Assembly (NCBI GenBank): GCA_037178975.1
Contig: JASJZH010000001.1
Coordinates: 310,001 to 374,000, forward strand
Source of the DNA: Oscheius tipulae
Lineage: Eukaryota; Nematoda; Chromadorea; Rhabditida; Rhabditidae
Length of the DNA: 64,000 bases
Direction of reading: 5' to 3'
Below, piece by piece: positions 13,239 through 24,660 of the stretch. The first letter of the stretch is position 1, and each line of letters opens with the position of its first letter. The position numbers and the translations under genes are program-made. A model generated the notes under the pieces. That model saw only the letters and a list, made by a program, of their open reading frames with translations. It made no database searches and was not told the DNA's origin.

Positions 13239-15045
13239 TTACAGTATGTTTATCGTTTCGGGACCCGTAGTTGCATTGACAATTTCCACTATCCGAGACC
13301 ACTCCGTCGGGGCTGACAGGTCTTGAAACTGTTCTTCCAGTAGCGCTAACTTCTTCTTCAAGTTCGGGTTACGGTATCCTACAGTAGTCAGTACGGTATT
13401 GCCAACGTCGTAGCCGAAGCATCGATAGTTTGGTACCTTCACAGCTCCGTCTTGGTCAGGCTCAGTTGCGGGTATCAACTGAACTTTGTGATTGTGCGGA
13501 CATGGTCAGTGAAGCACCGTAATCTTTTGGTGTGACTGAATCAGGAGGTCCTTTGGAATGGGAATCAGGGTCTGGGTTCGTCGTCTGTTGATTGTGACTT
13601 GTCTTTTGATGACATAACCGGACTGGCTTTTCCACGCCTGGAAAAGGAAAGACTAAGACAGAGAGAGAGGTTAAGATAGAGAAACAGATAGACAGCGAGA
13701 CAGAAAGACAGAGAGACAGAGAGAGATAAGGCCAGAGTAACAGAGTGAGTGACAAGGCAAGGACAAGGCAAAAAAAAAACAGAGAAAGACCAAGATACCG
13801 AGAGCCAGAGAGATCGACTCACCTCTAAACCAACATTCTTCAGCACAATTTGAAACGGCCGACTGACTATAATCTCCAGATGACCAGCACTTTTGTCCAC
13901 TCGCCTAGTCAGCTTATATTCCTTGTTGTGACAAAAAGGCTGAACTTATTTTGGACTGTCTCTGTTTTCAACAGTGCGCTTCTCTATCATATGGCCTTCC
14001 AAAAAATACACACCAACTATCTTCCTTCTTCGACGAATACCTTTATGCTCTCTGAACTCACGTCGTAGGTAAACAGCCTAAAATGGGATCCAATGTAGGT
14101 GAAAAAGATGGAAGTGACGGCTACAATAACAGCACAAATCGGAACGACGGGCACAAAAATCGGAATGTGGAACACGGAAATGTATGCAGCACCGATACAC
14201 GTAGCGATTATCTAAAACCACTATTACTAAATTTCCATCGCTAACTCACCAACGTCAATATGATTGTGCTCAATGGTTTTGCAAAAACGCTGAGCGGAAA
14301 GTGCTGAAACGTTAGGCTAAAGGAAGAAATTGGAAAAATACCTCATCTTTTCCGGGAAAAGACCATAACAGTAGAAATAGCAAGCAAATTACGGCGGTAT
14401 GATAAACGTTTAGGGTTGTTGATCCTGGCTTAAGAGACATGTCGAGGAGGGTGCAAATGAACTGAAAGTGCCGTCTCTCTGTCTATCTGTCTCACTGTCT
14501 TCACTCACCCGTCACACTATGACACACCCTTTCTGATCAAAAATGTGATTTTCCGGCTTCATGGTGTTCTGCATAGTTGTAGCCGATATCAAATCTACAA
14601 CTTTTTAGAACATCACGAGGCTGAAAAATCACGTCCTGGCCCCAAAAAAAATTATTTTTTTTTCTGGCTGGGCACGGTCGCCTGTGTCGCACACATATCT
14701 TCTCGAAAAATTCATGAGTTTATCAACTTTTTCGGTGCTCCCGCCAAATTTTTTGAACCGTGCGCACCAACTTTTGGCGTACAATAGCGAGACACTCGCT
14801 TTAATAATGAAAATATCTCTCTGTCTCACTCACACAAGAAACGATGACCCCTATCATGAACCAGAGAAGTAAGCTGTGTGCGCCATAGGGTCTGCAAACT
14901 CAAAGTTCTTCCTCAGAAAGTTGTCTTACCTCACTTCAAAGATCTTGTGATCAGGATGTCGCTCTCCAAGATCTTTGTCTCCTTTCTTCATAGCATTCTT
15001 CATCTTGGCGGACAGCCGACGAGCGTGCTCTTTTATGGACATGCC
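13239..15045 (-). CDS. Unidentified multi-pass membrane protein
   Basis: I do not recognise the family. Minus-strand exons join well. A basic cytosolic segment (GMSIKEHARRLSAKMKNAM, about 15045-14930) runs into LLLWFMIGVIVSC, then the hydrophobic TAVICLLFLLLW, IILTL and PIFVPVVPICAVIVAVTSIFF (about 14450-14090), giving at least four membrane segments. A C-terminal half follows with VYFLEGHMIEKRTVENRDSPK-type sequence (about 14030-13960), SAGHLEIIVSRPFQIVLKN (about 13895-13830), a Ser/Gln-rich linker and a last exon ending ETINIL at TAA 13239. The true start probably lies above 15045, where the exon structure is unclear. It converges with TRPM, only 82 bases apart. One intron holds repeat B. 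Confidence 0.55.
13640..13806. repeat. AGAGACAG-type tract in an intron
   Basis: Purine-rich on the plus strand, with repeated GAGACAGA units. It lies in an intron of the minus-strand membrane protein gene, so it is pyrimidine-rich in the sense orientation. Confidence 0.85.
14504..14804 (+). repeat. Repeat family B copy ending in a TTAA terminus
   Basis: Shares CCCGTCACACT, AAAATGTGATTTTC, GTTGTAG/CTACAAC inverted arms and GTCGCCTGTGTCGCAC with the TRPM-intron copy. Its right end is GACACTCGCT followed by TTAA (14791-14804). That is the same 14-base end found on the perfect terminal-repeat element at 26860-27024. Confidence 0.6.
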
Positions 15046-15591
15046 TGTGAGCAATATGCATTAGATAAATCAAAAAGATGTGTCAAAGAGGATGGTCAGT
15101 GTAACGGGTCGATTGATTGCTAACCGGTTGGGGTTTGTGGGCGCGGTGCCCTTGAAAGAATAGCGAACAAGGAGGTTCGAAGGTGACAAGGAACAGCTTG
15201 TATTGACAGAGACAGATCATTCCCGCCCCTTTTATCCTTCTACAATTCCTCAACTCATTGACTCTCAAATACTATTTATTATCTCCAGAAAACCTCTATA
15301 AACAATCCGATATCAACTCTGAAATCAAATATTTTCTCATAACACAGTTAGGGGGCACGGAGTGACAGAATACCGAAGAGGGCGACAACAATGCGATAGA
15401 GGTTTGAATAGGAATCTTGGTAGGGCAAGATTCGAAAAACAAAAGGATAGAAATCACAGTCAAATAGTATGTACAAAACAATGAAGGGAGGTAAAGAGCG
15501 TGCAACTTTAGGGAAAGGAGACCCTGTGAAAAAGGAGGATATGTGGAAGAAAATTTGTGGAAAATACACGTTTTGAAAGGCCCCAAAAAAG

Positions 15592-17654
15592 TTATGAATA
15601 TCCATTGCTGCTGTCCATACTCTTCGCCCCTCCGGACAGAAGACTCTCGGCGGAGCTGGGAGCGTCAAAAGTTGGACTGGGCTGGAGAATTTGGCTGTTT
15701 TGGAGCAAAACGGACTGATTGCTGCTGTTCATGTCATCCAGGATGAACTCGGAAAGCAGGGAGTCCACCTGAAAGTGGTTTGGTGAGTGTATATGGAAGG
15801 AAATACCTCGGCCAGACCGAAGAATCTGGTCAGAGTCATGTTCTCGATGAGGAGTTGTGTCAAGGCCTTCAAAGCGGGAGCAAGGAGAAGAATGTTTCCG
15901 TATCTAGAAAGTTGGCATGTCTCTCTCTCTCTCTTACTCCCTATACCTCTATATCCCTGTCTTTCTGTCTCTATATCGCCCTGTCTCTCTGCCGATCTGT
16001 CTGTCACTGTCTCTCAGTCTCTTAATTTCTATTTCTCTCTATCCCCCTGTCTCTCTGTATCTCTTCGTCTCTGCATCTAACATACCTGGTGGGTGCCTCT
16101 TCCGGGTTCTGTTCCAAAATGAAAGCATACAGGGACTTCAGGACACGATTCCTTGCCTCTCTGATCATCTGCTGTGCGTCTAACGTCAGCCCTTTGGCCT
16201 CGGGATGGAGAAAGGCCAAAGCCTTGAGACACACAAACTCCTGTTCTTTCATCTGGAGCTGTCTCATGGGCCAGACGATCTCATCCAGGACTCTCGGAGT
16301 AATATTGCTGGTTTTGAAGGCAGCAAAGCCGTTCAACTCGCTCGAGGTGTCCCGGCTCATGTACGTGTTGTTGAAGAGACAGACACGCGTCGTGTCTGGA
16401 CTTCTGTAAGACGATAGAATTAAATTTTATGTCTCTATCTCTCACCTGAAAGCCGGCATCAGTATCAAATGCTGCGGTGCGTAGTTCTTCAACAGAATGA
16501 TCTTGTCATCCATTCCCAGCTCCGGAAACGGGGTTAGTGCCTTGGCCCATTCGACCATTAGAAGAAGAGTCGTCCTTGAGATCTCGTTCAAATCCTCAGC
16601 CGTACAATGCTTCTGATCCCCGTCCTCACTACCATTAGGCTGGCTGATGACTGTATTCCTGTAGCGGAGACACATCTCCTGGAATAGCTAAATCTAGCGG
16701 GTTTTCGAACCGGGTGAGGTGTTTTATAGAGCTTGGAGGAACGCATTTGGGGATAGAATAGAAGGTTGCGACAGAGAGTGAGATGTGGGGGTTTCCAATG
16801 CGCTCCTCCTCTGTGAACTAAAGAAACTGAAAGACAGTCAGAGAAGATAGAAAAGCATGCAGGGATGTCTCTGTCACAAGAGTATTTTCAATTCCGGTAT
16901 CTTCCCCTCTTATCTCGAAGCATTGAATCGATGATAGAGCCCAAAGCACAAAGATTCGATGAACCTTTTGCGAGAAAACGGAAATGGAATGAAAGAACAC
17001 ACGACCACGTTCATGCAGCATGCAGACCTTCTGGATCAAGCTCACCTGATGAACTTTGTGCTCCATTTCCATCAAGATATCGATGACATTGGCTCTGCCG
17101 TCAGATGGACTCATTTGCGCCGAGCTTGTAGGAGACATTCTCAGCTTCTTCTGTGTGGGGGAGCCGATGGGATCACGTTCGAACTGGATGGCTGAAAAGG
17201 TCTGAGATGAGAACAGTCAAGTGTTGCTGATCAATCGGACTGATAGGATCTTTGGCTCTTTCAGTGATCTTTTGATGACAGAGACAGAGAGACCTATAGA
17301 GGAGGTAGACCAAATCGAGTGACTTACCTTCTCTCTTCATGCCGACCTGCACGCACTTCTGATAGCGACAGTAGCGACAGGCACAGCGAAAATTCTTGTC
17401 GATAACACACCGCTTATTAAAGCGACATGTGAACTTTTGATTCCGGAGCACCGTTCTCCGGAAGAAACCCTAAAACGTAAAAACGACTTGTAAAATTCCA
17501 GAAAAAAGGGCTCACTTTACATCCGTTGCAGCTGATCACGCCTAAATTCATATTTATCTCTCCTGTCCCAGATTTTTCACTTACCGTAGTGTGTTCCAGT
17601 GGACTTGTCTCCGCAAACCGCACAGGGCTCCGCCAACGGGTCAACGAGGTCCAT
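15592..17654 (-). CDS. Nuclear hormone receptor, HNF4-derived nematode type
   Basis: A ligand-regulated transcription factor. The first ATG (17654) lies 19 bases after a CTTCAG acceptor, consistent with SL trans-splicing or an upstream exon. The DNA-binding domain has [14 protein letters not shown], then CNGCKGFFRRTV with the P-box, then the second zinc finger ending CRYCRYQKC and GMKRE, so all eight zinc cysteines are present. After a Ser-rich hinge and [13 protein letters not shown], the ligand-binding domain shows the helix 3-5 signature ([16 protein letters not shown], then [18 protein letters not shown]), LVCLKAL-type helix sequence, and an AF-2-like [12 protein letters not shown] Ser-rich tail ends at TAA 15592-15594. 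The [14 protein letters not shown] form is typical of the expanded nematode receptor set. Exon joints within 16680-17040 are uncertain. Confidence 0.88.
15905..16078. repeat. CTGTCTCT-type tract in a nuclear receptor intron
   Basis: About 170 bases of CTCTGTCT-like units on the plus strand fill the intron between two ligand-binding-domain exons of the minus-strand gene. Confidence 0.85.
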
Positions 17655-19483
17655 TTCCAGGTTGAGCCCTGCCCTGAAGATGATCAGAAAATACTATAAA
17701 TTAGTTTTGGGCAATCGAGAAACTGTTCAGGAGAACCAAAGAGACAGAGAGGTAGAGGAAAAGAGGCAGAAAGACAGAGAGACAGAGAAATAGAGAATCA
17801 GATAGATAGAGAGAAAATTAAACTGTATGTTTCTCTGAACAATGCCAAGAAAAATTGTTTTTTTTTTCTGACAAGAAAAAGAATACTTGTTACAACTCGA
17901 GACAGAGGAATGGATTACAGAAAAACGAACTCAAAACAAGATTCAACGATTATTGTTAGGAATGATCCACTCAAAACTTTTTCCAAGCTTTGAAGCTGAC
18001 CAGATCCTCGTACAAAAGGCTTTGAAATGGTTGGCCTGGTGATCGATGCGGTCCCGTGGGACGAGAGTCAGAGAGAGCGAGAGAGAGCGCCAGACACCGG
18101 CCATGGCAACATGCCAGCCACTCTCCTCGAAACTCACACACTCTCTCTCGGACCCTGACGACACACAAAAGTGCACAGAAATCAGCACTTAAATTGACTT
18201 TCGAAAGCTAATTTGGCGGAGTTTGGTTGGACATAGTGGAGGAAAATCAATAAGTCGGAAAATGCGACCCCGGTCTTCTCTGGAGAGGCGATTACAAGAC
18301 TCTGTCTCTCCCGGAGCACAGAGGGCGCCCTTAGATAAGGGAAAAGAAGGAGATTCGATAGGGGTGAAAGAAGACGATCTTTGTGATCTGTGACGTATGT
18401 AATGTGAACGTTTTTAGATGAGTCTGTATTGTGTCAGTGAAGTCTGGATCTCTGTCTTTCTATCTCTCTGTCACTTGTTAATACTGGATACTCTGCCACA
18501 CTGTCTTTCTGTTCCTGAGCATCGGATACCAAGCCTAAGTTCTCACGAAAGTCCAAAAACAAACAAAACATAAAAAATGGTTTATTCGTATCTGTCTGCA
18601 CCTGTATACAGCGTAGGGGGTATCATAACGAACAGTAGTAATAACACTAAGAATGAGGTTGAGGTGGTAGGAGTGATTTTGATGGGGTTGGAGTTCTGCC
18701 CGCTTTTTGTACTAAAATGCTCTAGGTATCAGTCACAACATGAAAATCATCAGTGTAAGAGGGGTTAATACCAACGTAATAGAGAGGGGAGAATATGCAA
18801 GATGTAGAGGTATTTTACAAAGGGATCGTGAGTTTTTTTTACTGAGAGAGAGCAAGGTTCCCGCTTTAATTTAGTGCTTTTCCAGAGAAATTTCTAGCAT
18901 TAATGTGAAGGAGAGGTTAGCGTCCGGTTGTAGTACTGCACTGCAGCAAAAAGTGATGTGAATACACAAATGCATATATGCGTTTTTTGGGTAGAAGGCG
19001 ACATTTTTTAAGCATTTTGATGTTTTGCAAAGTTGTAGAGCAGAACAACGGCTACAACTTTGCAAAGCATGGAAAGACTCGAAACTGTCGTCTTCAGCTC
19101 TAAAAACTCATGTACGCAACTGCGTACTCGCTCAACCATGGGCCTCTATTGTAGCGCTTTTGCAATAACAAAAAAGCAAATCTAGCAAAGCTCTCATTGA
19201 AAAAGTTATAAAACAAACTAATACTGACCTGTTTTCTGGCGTCCTACACGCTTTTTTGAGACACGAAAGTTGTTAAACGGGGGAAACGGGAGTTTTTGAT
19301 CCAAACAATGGCTCCAGAAACAGGGGGCTTTCTACAGGGTAACCGTATTTGGAAAAGGAGGAGGGGGAGCTTGTCTAGCTCTAGGAGAAGAGAGAATAAC
19401 AGTGCCTAGATAACAATAAGAACATGTTTGCGTTTGCTGTTTGAATCTTTGAGACCTGAGGTATGAGGAGGTGTAGTGACCGT
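17655..19483. other. Spacer without a supported gene
   Basis: This spacer upstream of the nuclear receptor has AGAGACAG units at about 17730-17800, a run of GA-rich sequence at 18060-18095 and a perfect 15-base inverted repeat at 19024-19066. Short open frames near 17970-18170 are low complexity and I would not call them. Confidence 0.5.
19024..19066. repeat. Perfect 15-bp inverted repeat (TTTGCAAAGTTGTAG)
   Basis: TTTGCAAAGTTGTAG at 19024-19038 is followed by its exact complement at 19052-19066, with a 13-base loop. Related arms occur in the family B repeats at about 10838 and 14563, and loose relatives near 36709 and 53394. Confidence 0.7.
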
Positions 19484-20835
19484 CTACGAATATTCGGACC
19501 GTGCCGTAGTTGATGACGAAACTGAGAGACGAGTCGAGAGAATCGCGGCGTTATCTTCTGAAAAGGAAGGAATTAGAAGGAGAAGAGTATGTGTATTTGT
19601 CTCTCTGTATCTCTCCGAAACTCAGTATCAAACCTACTTGTTCTCCTCAATTACTGTTGACGTCGAGGCAGCTTCAGATGTGCTGGCTCTCTCTACTAAT
19701 GGTGTCGTCTCAATCTTGGTCTGGCTCTCGTCCTCCTCTTCTGCCACTTCTGTCTCTTCTTCCACGTCCTCATCTTCCTCTTTCAACGAATTCCAATCCA
19801 TGCGCAGCTTGCCCATTTCGGCTTTTTCCGCCAAATCGGCAGCGTGCTTCAGGACAGCCAGATGGGTGTCCATCTCGCGCAGGGGACTCCCAATCGCCTA
19901 GAAAAATTTCTGGATACCTGTTTACAATATAGCAAAGGCAGAGAGGCAGAGAGATAAACAGTGAAACCAACCTCGTGAACCTTCGGATTTACGACGACGA
20001 AGGGCAGAATCAGGCCCCAGCAGATTGTTGACAGGTTTTGGGCACGAGCTTCCAGAACACGGACATCCACCTAAACTTCGCTGTTCTGAATGGAAAAGCG
20101 AAAAAAAGTACGTTTGGACTTGCGACAGAGGTGAGAAGATCGTCAAAAGCCGGAAGGACCTTGTGTGTCGCCTCACACAGCACCGTGTTGAGAGGTGGAT
20201 GGGCTTTTATGTGCTGAAAATGGGTTTGGTTGAGTCTTAACCAGCTGGTTTCATATATTCTCCTTTCTGTCGCTTTACCCTTCTGTACCTCTGCCTCTTG
20301 ATCTATCTGTCTCTCTGTCCTATGGCCTCACTGTCTGGAAAACAGGTAAGACGATAACTGTAAGTAGAGTGAAATACGATAATTTTTCTCCTTTTTGCCA
20401 TTGAAACAAAAAAAGTCTAAGATTGAGACTTACATGCTGGAAGGGGATCTTGGACAACTTGTCCGAGAGCGCATGACAGAGACGAAGTAGAGCGACGCAG
20501 TGCTGTAGAAGACCGCTGACATCGTAGACCCAGCTGTTCTTGTCAAGAGCAGCGGCTAGAAAACCCACGATAGGTTGATTTAAAAAAAGAGGAGGTACCT
20601 ATCATCGGACTCAATTGTGCTATTCCTTCGATGCTCTCCTCCTTGAGCTCACTGAATCGCTTCGAGTTGGGCGAAAACTGGAATTTATAGCAATTAAAAA
20701 AAGTCTGAAAACCAGGCTTACGGAGATATACTTGAGCTGGACGGCGCGCCTCCTACACATGAAGATCAAGATTATCAGGGAGACGACAAAGACGACGATC
20801 AAGACGCCGAGGGCTAAGTAGACGACGAAGTCCAT
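19484..20835 (-). CDS. TMEM98 homologue
   Basis: A single-pass membrane protein of the TMEM98 family, which in vertebrates binds the transcription factor MYRF and affects its self-cleavage. That role is family knowledge, not visible here. ATG 20835 has an in-frame stop just upstream, which fixes it as the first ATG. MDFVVYLALGVLIVVFVVSL is the N-terminal membrane segment, followed by a basic stop-transfer (MCRRR). The family core follows in order: WVYDVSGLLQHCVALLRLCH (20545-20480), VDVRVLEARAQNLSTICWG and a helical MDTHLAVLKHAADLAEK. A Glu-rich C-terminal extension and a Ser-rich tail end at TAG 19484-19486. Seven exons join in frame. The acidic tail is an addition to the compact vertebrate protein. 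Confidence 0.8.
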
Positions 20836-23800
20836 CGACACCGGCAACGAGGTCGGTGCTGGTCATGCAAAGGGGACGGATCCTGGAGGAAAATGGTTGG
20901 TTGAAAGTTTCTTGCAGCAGGAAAATGTGGAAGGAAATGGATAGAAGACGGTTCAGAAGGCAAGACAATTAGTGATGACTCCATCTCTCTGTCCATCCCG
21001 CTGCCTCGCTGTCTCTCTGTCTCTCTGACTCTCTGTCTCGTTCTCACTACCTCCCTGTCTCCTTAATTGAAAATTACCAGAAAGTACAGCCAAAATTGGT
21101 CCAACTTGAAACTGGAGGCTATCTTGTTGCGAGCTGGGCTGATAAGAACGTGGACAGAAAGGCGAACACGCACAAAAAGAACCCTTTTGCTGGAAGTTAG
21201 TCGAAAAAAAAGATGACAGTGCCGTTCGATTTCAGTACAATTCGTAAGGATGACGAAAGTCCAAGGTTGTGCGGACATGTTTGACTCGTTTTGTACTGTG
21301 TGCCTTGTTGTCGAAACTTTGAATTTCTTAGAAAATAGACATACGAATATGGGTCTCGTCCAATTTTTGAAAGAAACTGGGGAAGATGGGGAAAATCGAT
21401 GGGAGAATCACGAAAGTGTTTGAAGGTCACATGGAGAGAAGGACTCTCTAGAAAAAAACCGACGCCGAGTGCTTATCTTTCTGTCTCTTCTTCGAAACAG
21501 TCTAAGAATCTCGGAAACTGACCAGAAAAATAATAAGATCCAGTCAAAAAAAAACTGATAGGAATGCACAAAAATAGCTGGGACATTAGAAGTGCAAAAC
21601 ACGTGAGGAACCGGCTGTCTCTCTCTCTGGCCTGCCTGCACTCTCGCTCTTTGCTTCTCCAACCCCAGCTGCGGCAGATACGCAGCCAAGAGTACGCAGC
21701 CAAAAGGGCCAGTGGCCTCTCGATCAATATTTTCTGAGAGCATGGACCTACAGAGTCATTTTTTATTCGTTTTTTAACTTCCTTGGATGAATTTTTGTTT
21801 GTAAAAGGTATTCGCTAGCTCGTAGCTTAACAGGCAGTCCGAGGCAACTGTCCTAGACACCGTAATATGACGATAAACAAGCAAATTTTAGTCCAAACCG
21901 ATAAATCTTTTGAAGCCAAAATGGCCTATTGGGAGTCACACTTTTTGCTTAATTACCTGGCAACCAATCGCTGATTGTCTAAAGCAATTTACAAAAAATA
22001 TTTATATTTCTAGTGAGAAAACGACATTTTTTACAGCAGAAAATGCGATAAACGCGATTCAAATCAGCGCGCTATCCGGTCTGAAAATTCAAACAATTTT
22101 CCTTATTTTTTTTCTTTTTCTTCATTCCTATTTTCTCACCTTATCGCTCAAATTCACCTGAAATATATTTAGAAATGTCTTGAAAAATCTAAGCAGAAAA
22201 ATATTAAGAAGTGTGGTCGTAGAGAGAGAGCAGAGAGTAAGTAGCCTTGAGAAAAGTGCGTCTCCCGCTTCCCACTCCATCTTCCAGTTTTACTCGTTGT
22301 CTCGGCTGACCCCGCCGTTCGTCTTCCCTGTTTACATCTTTTTTGCTGTGCGCACCCGAAAAGGGGAGGAAGTTTTGAGCCAAGAAATCTGTGCCGATCA
22401 TTGATTCCAAGAGCGAGAAGAAATCTTGATCGAACACTCGTGACCTTGCCGATAAGCGCTGTTGTTTTGCCCAAAAAATGGTGGAAAATATAAGCCTGGG
22501 AAGGTGATTCAACATCGAGAAAGGATTGTTTGCCCCCCTTGTCCTCATTGATTCCAACCTCTGAGTCATTTTCTCTGACGCTGCTCGATCTCATTAGTCT
22601 TATCCTGCTTTTTCTGTCAAAGTAATGGCTCTGAATCATGTTTGCCTCGTTTTGCATCCTAAAAATTGTCCGTTTGGCTGGTTTTCTGTAATTCACCTCT
22701 TGTTTTTGCCTAAGAATCGCTCCTAGATGTTTTAGCTCACACTAGATGCTTTAGAAACTTGTGTAACTGCTTTCAGGAAGGTTAACAATGGTCTAAAATT
22801 GCTGCAAATGCTCGGGCACGGCGTTATGCATCCTCTAATTTGATTTCTCTTAATCTTTCTTGCGTTTTTTAAGAGAAGTTGCTGAATGTTATGACCCAGA
22901 AGGTTGCTAAACGTTAGGAAACTGTCCGATAAGCCGGTAAGTCGGTTTGAGGCTTTAATAGCTCAAAATCGTTGGATACCTGGGCGAAAAATTGATGTCA
23001 AACACTGGAAAGAGTGCTTCTAATGTATTTTCAACAATTTATAGCTTCTAAGCTAAGAATTTGGCGAGAAAGGCTGTGAATATGGTCTAGGAAGGAATTC
23101 AAATGTTCTGAGACTCTAAGACGACCCCTTTTCGATCTTTCCCTATCTCATTTTCCGCTCATTGCTCCAATATTCATCACTAATTGCGTTTTCATCGAAT
23201 CACGCACGCGCTTGGTTAGCTATTCGCTCTTTTCTGAATGACATGTGGCTGTTTTTCACTCCTCTCTTTCTCTCTGTTGACTCACACTTACCTTCTCTCT
23301 TGCTCACCCTTCCTCGCGTTGCTCGTGAAGTTTGTTTGTGCTGCTTCCGGGCCCCCACGGCTGACGTCTTCTCAATAGGAAGTCCTGTGTCACGAGACGA
23401 GATTAAAGCGCTGTATGTGTGTGAGGACGAGGTGAGACGAGAGCGTTGTTATAGTGACGCTCCTTCTTCTCCGAGAGCCTTCTCTCATCCGGCCGCTCGA
23501 TAACATCCTGTGAGCTTCACTCTTTCTCTCCTCTGTCTAATTATCGTCTCCAGATCCTTTCTCATTGAAATCAATCCGGCCTCAATTCATGCTGTTACCG
23601 AATTTTTTTACTCTTAGCAACAATTTTGAGCATTCTTTTCCGTCTTCCAAGTGGGGAGGCCTGTTCATTTGGTCCTGGTGTACCAAATTTTCTGCCTCAG
23701 AGGTACAAAGACCAGTTTTACTTGAAAAACTGAGTCTCTCTCTGTTTCCGACTTTTCCAACGAGTTTTTTGTTCTGTAACCAGCTTGTTACGACCCGATG

Positions 23801-24660
23801 AATATGCGAAGCTAGCATTAGGCGTTCCCATGCAAAAGAGTCTAGCTTATTATCGGGGAAAGAGCTGAACTTGCCGTAAAACTTTGCTCGGAATCGAGCC
23901 AGAACCGTAGTAGAATGGTTTATTGATTAACACCCTCGATTTTCTGGGATTTTCTCTCATTTACTGCATTCTTATCCATGTTTGTCCGACTTCTCCATAT
24001 TTTGCACCCTTTCCATATTCTGTAACCGACAAGTTGCGGATCCGCAATGTTTTCAAAGGGTCTTCACATGTTAAAGAGACAAAAATCTGTCCTGGCAAGC
24101 GTCAGGAGCAAAAAAAAAACCTGAATTTGCCGTCAATTTTTGTGTGGAATCGAGCTACAGTGCCGCTAACTCATTAGAGAAAGCATTCTTGGCCAATAAT
24201 ATTGATCTTTTTGCGTTATTTTTATTCATTTAGGGGATTCTTTCCCATGTAAGACCGTTTTCTACGTGTTTACTACTCTTTTCTCTGCTTCTAACGCCCA
24301 CAGCACATAATTTCACGTAGTAGTAAGGTGGCGGTCATGTTTTGTCATTTTTTTAAGAATCGAAGTTGGAATATTTCGTCGCACACCTGTTCTCTGCATC
24401 ACTTTCTACCAGAATTTCGCTCATGCCAGTTGGAAATGCCATACAATTTATTGGTGATCATTCTTTTAGACTATTTTGAGTTATATTTCGCGAAATGTCA
24501 CCTAGCGATCCGAACCCGGCTCTTTCGGGCTGTAGTCGTGCCTTTGAACAGTACACCAACTGCGGCAAAAGTCTGCCACATCAATTTTCTTGCTTTCATG
24601 CCTTTCTTCTCTCTATCCTCCTCCAATGTTTATTTTCCAGGTAGTTCTACTTAATCGAAG
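20836..24660. other. 3.8-kb spacer with no supported gene
   Basis: CTGTCTCT units occur at 20985-21060. Past 22 kb the tracts stop. A 175-codon open frame on the minus strand (22169-22696) has no recognisable domain and no convincing splice partners. Two loosely similar blocks with TTGCCGT and GGAATCGAGC lie near 23873 and 24128. The spacer probably holds promoter or 5' UTR sequence for the flanking genes. Confidence 0.5.

Noticed and set aside
22169-22696. 175-codon minus-strand open frame
   Set aside because: No domain, no clear splice partners and no sign of selection that I can see.
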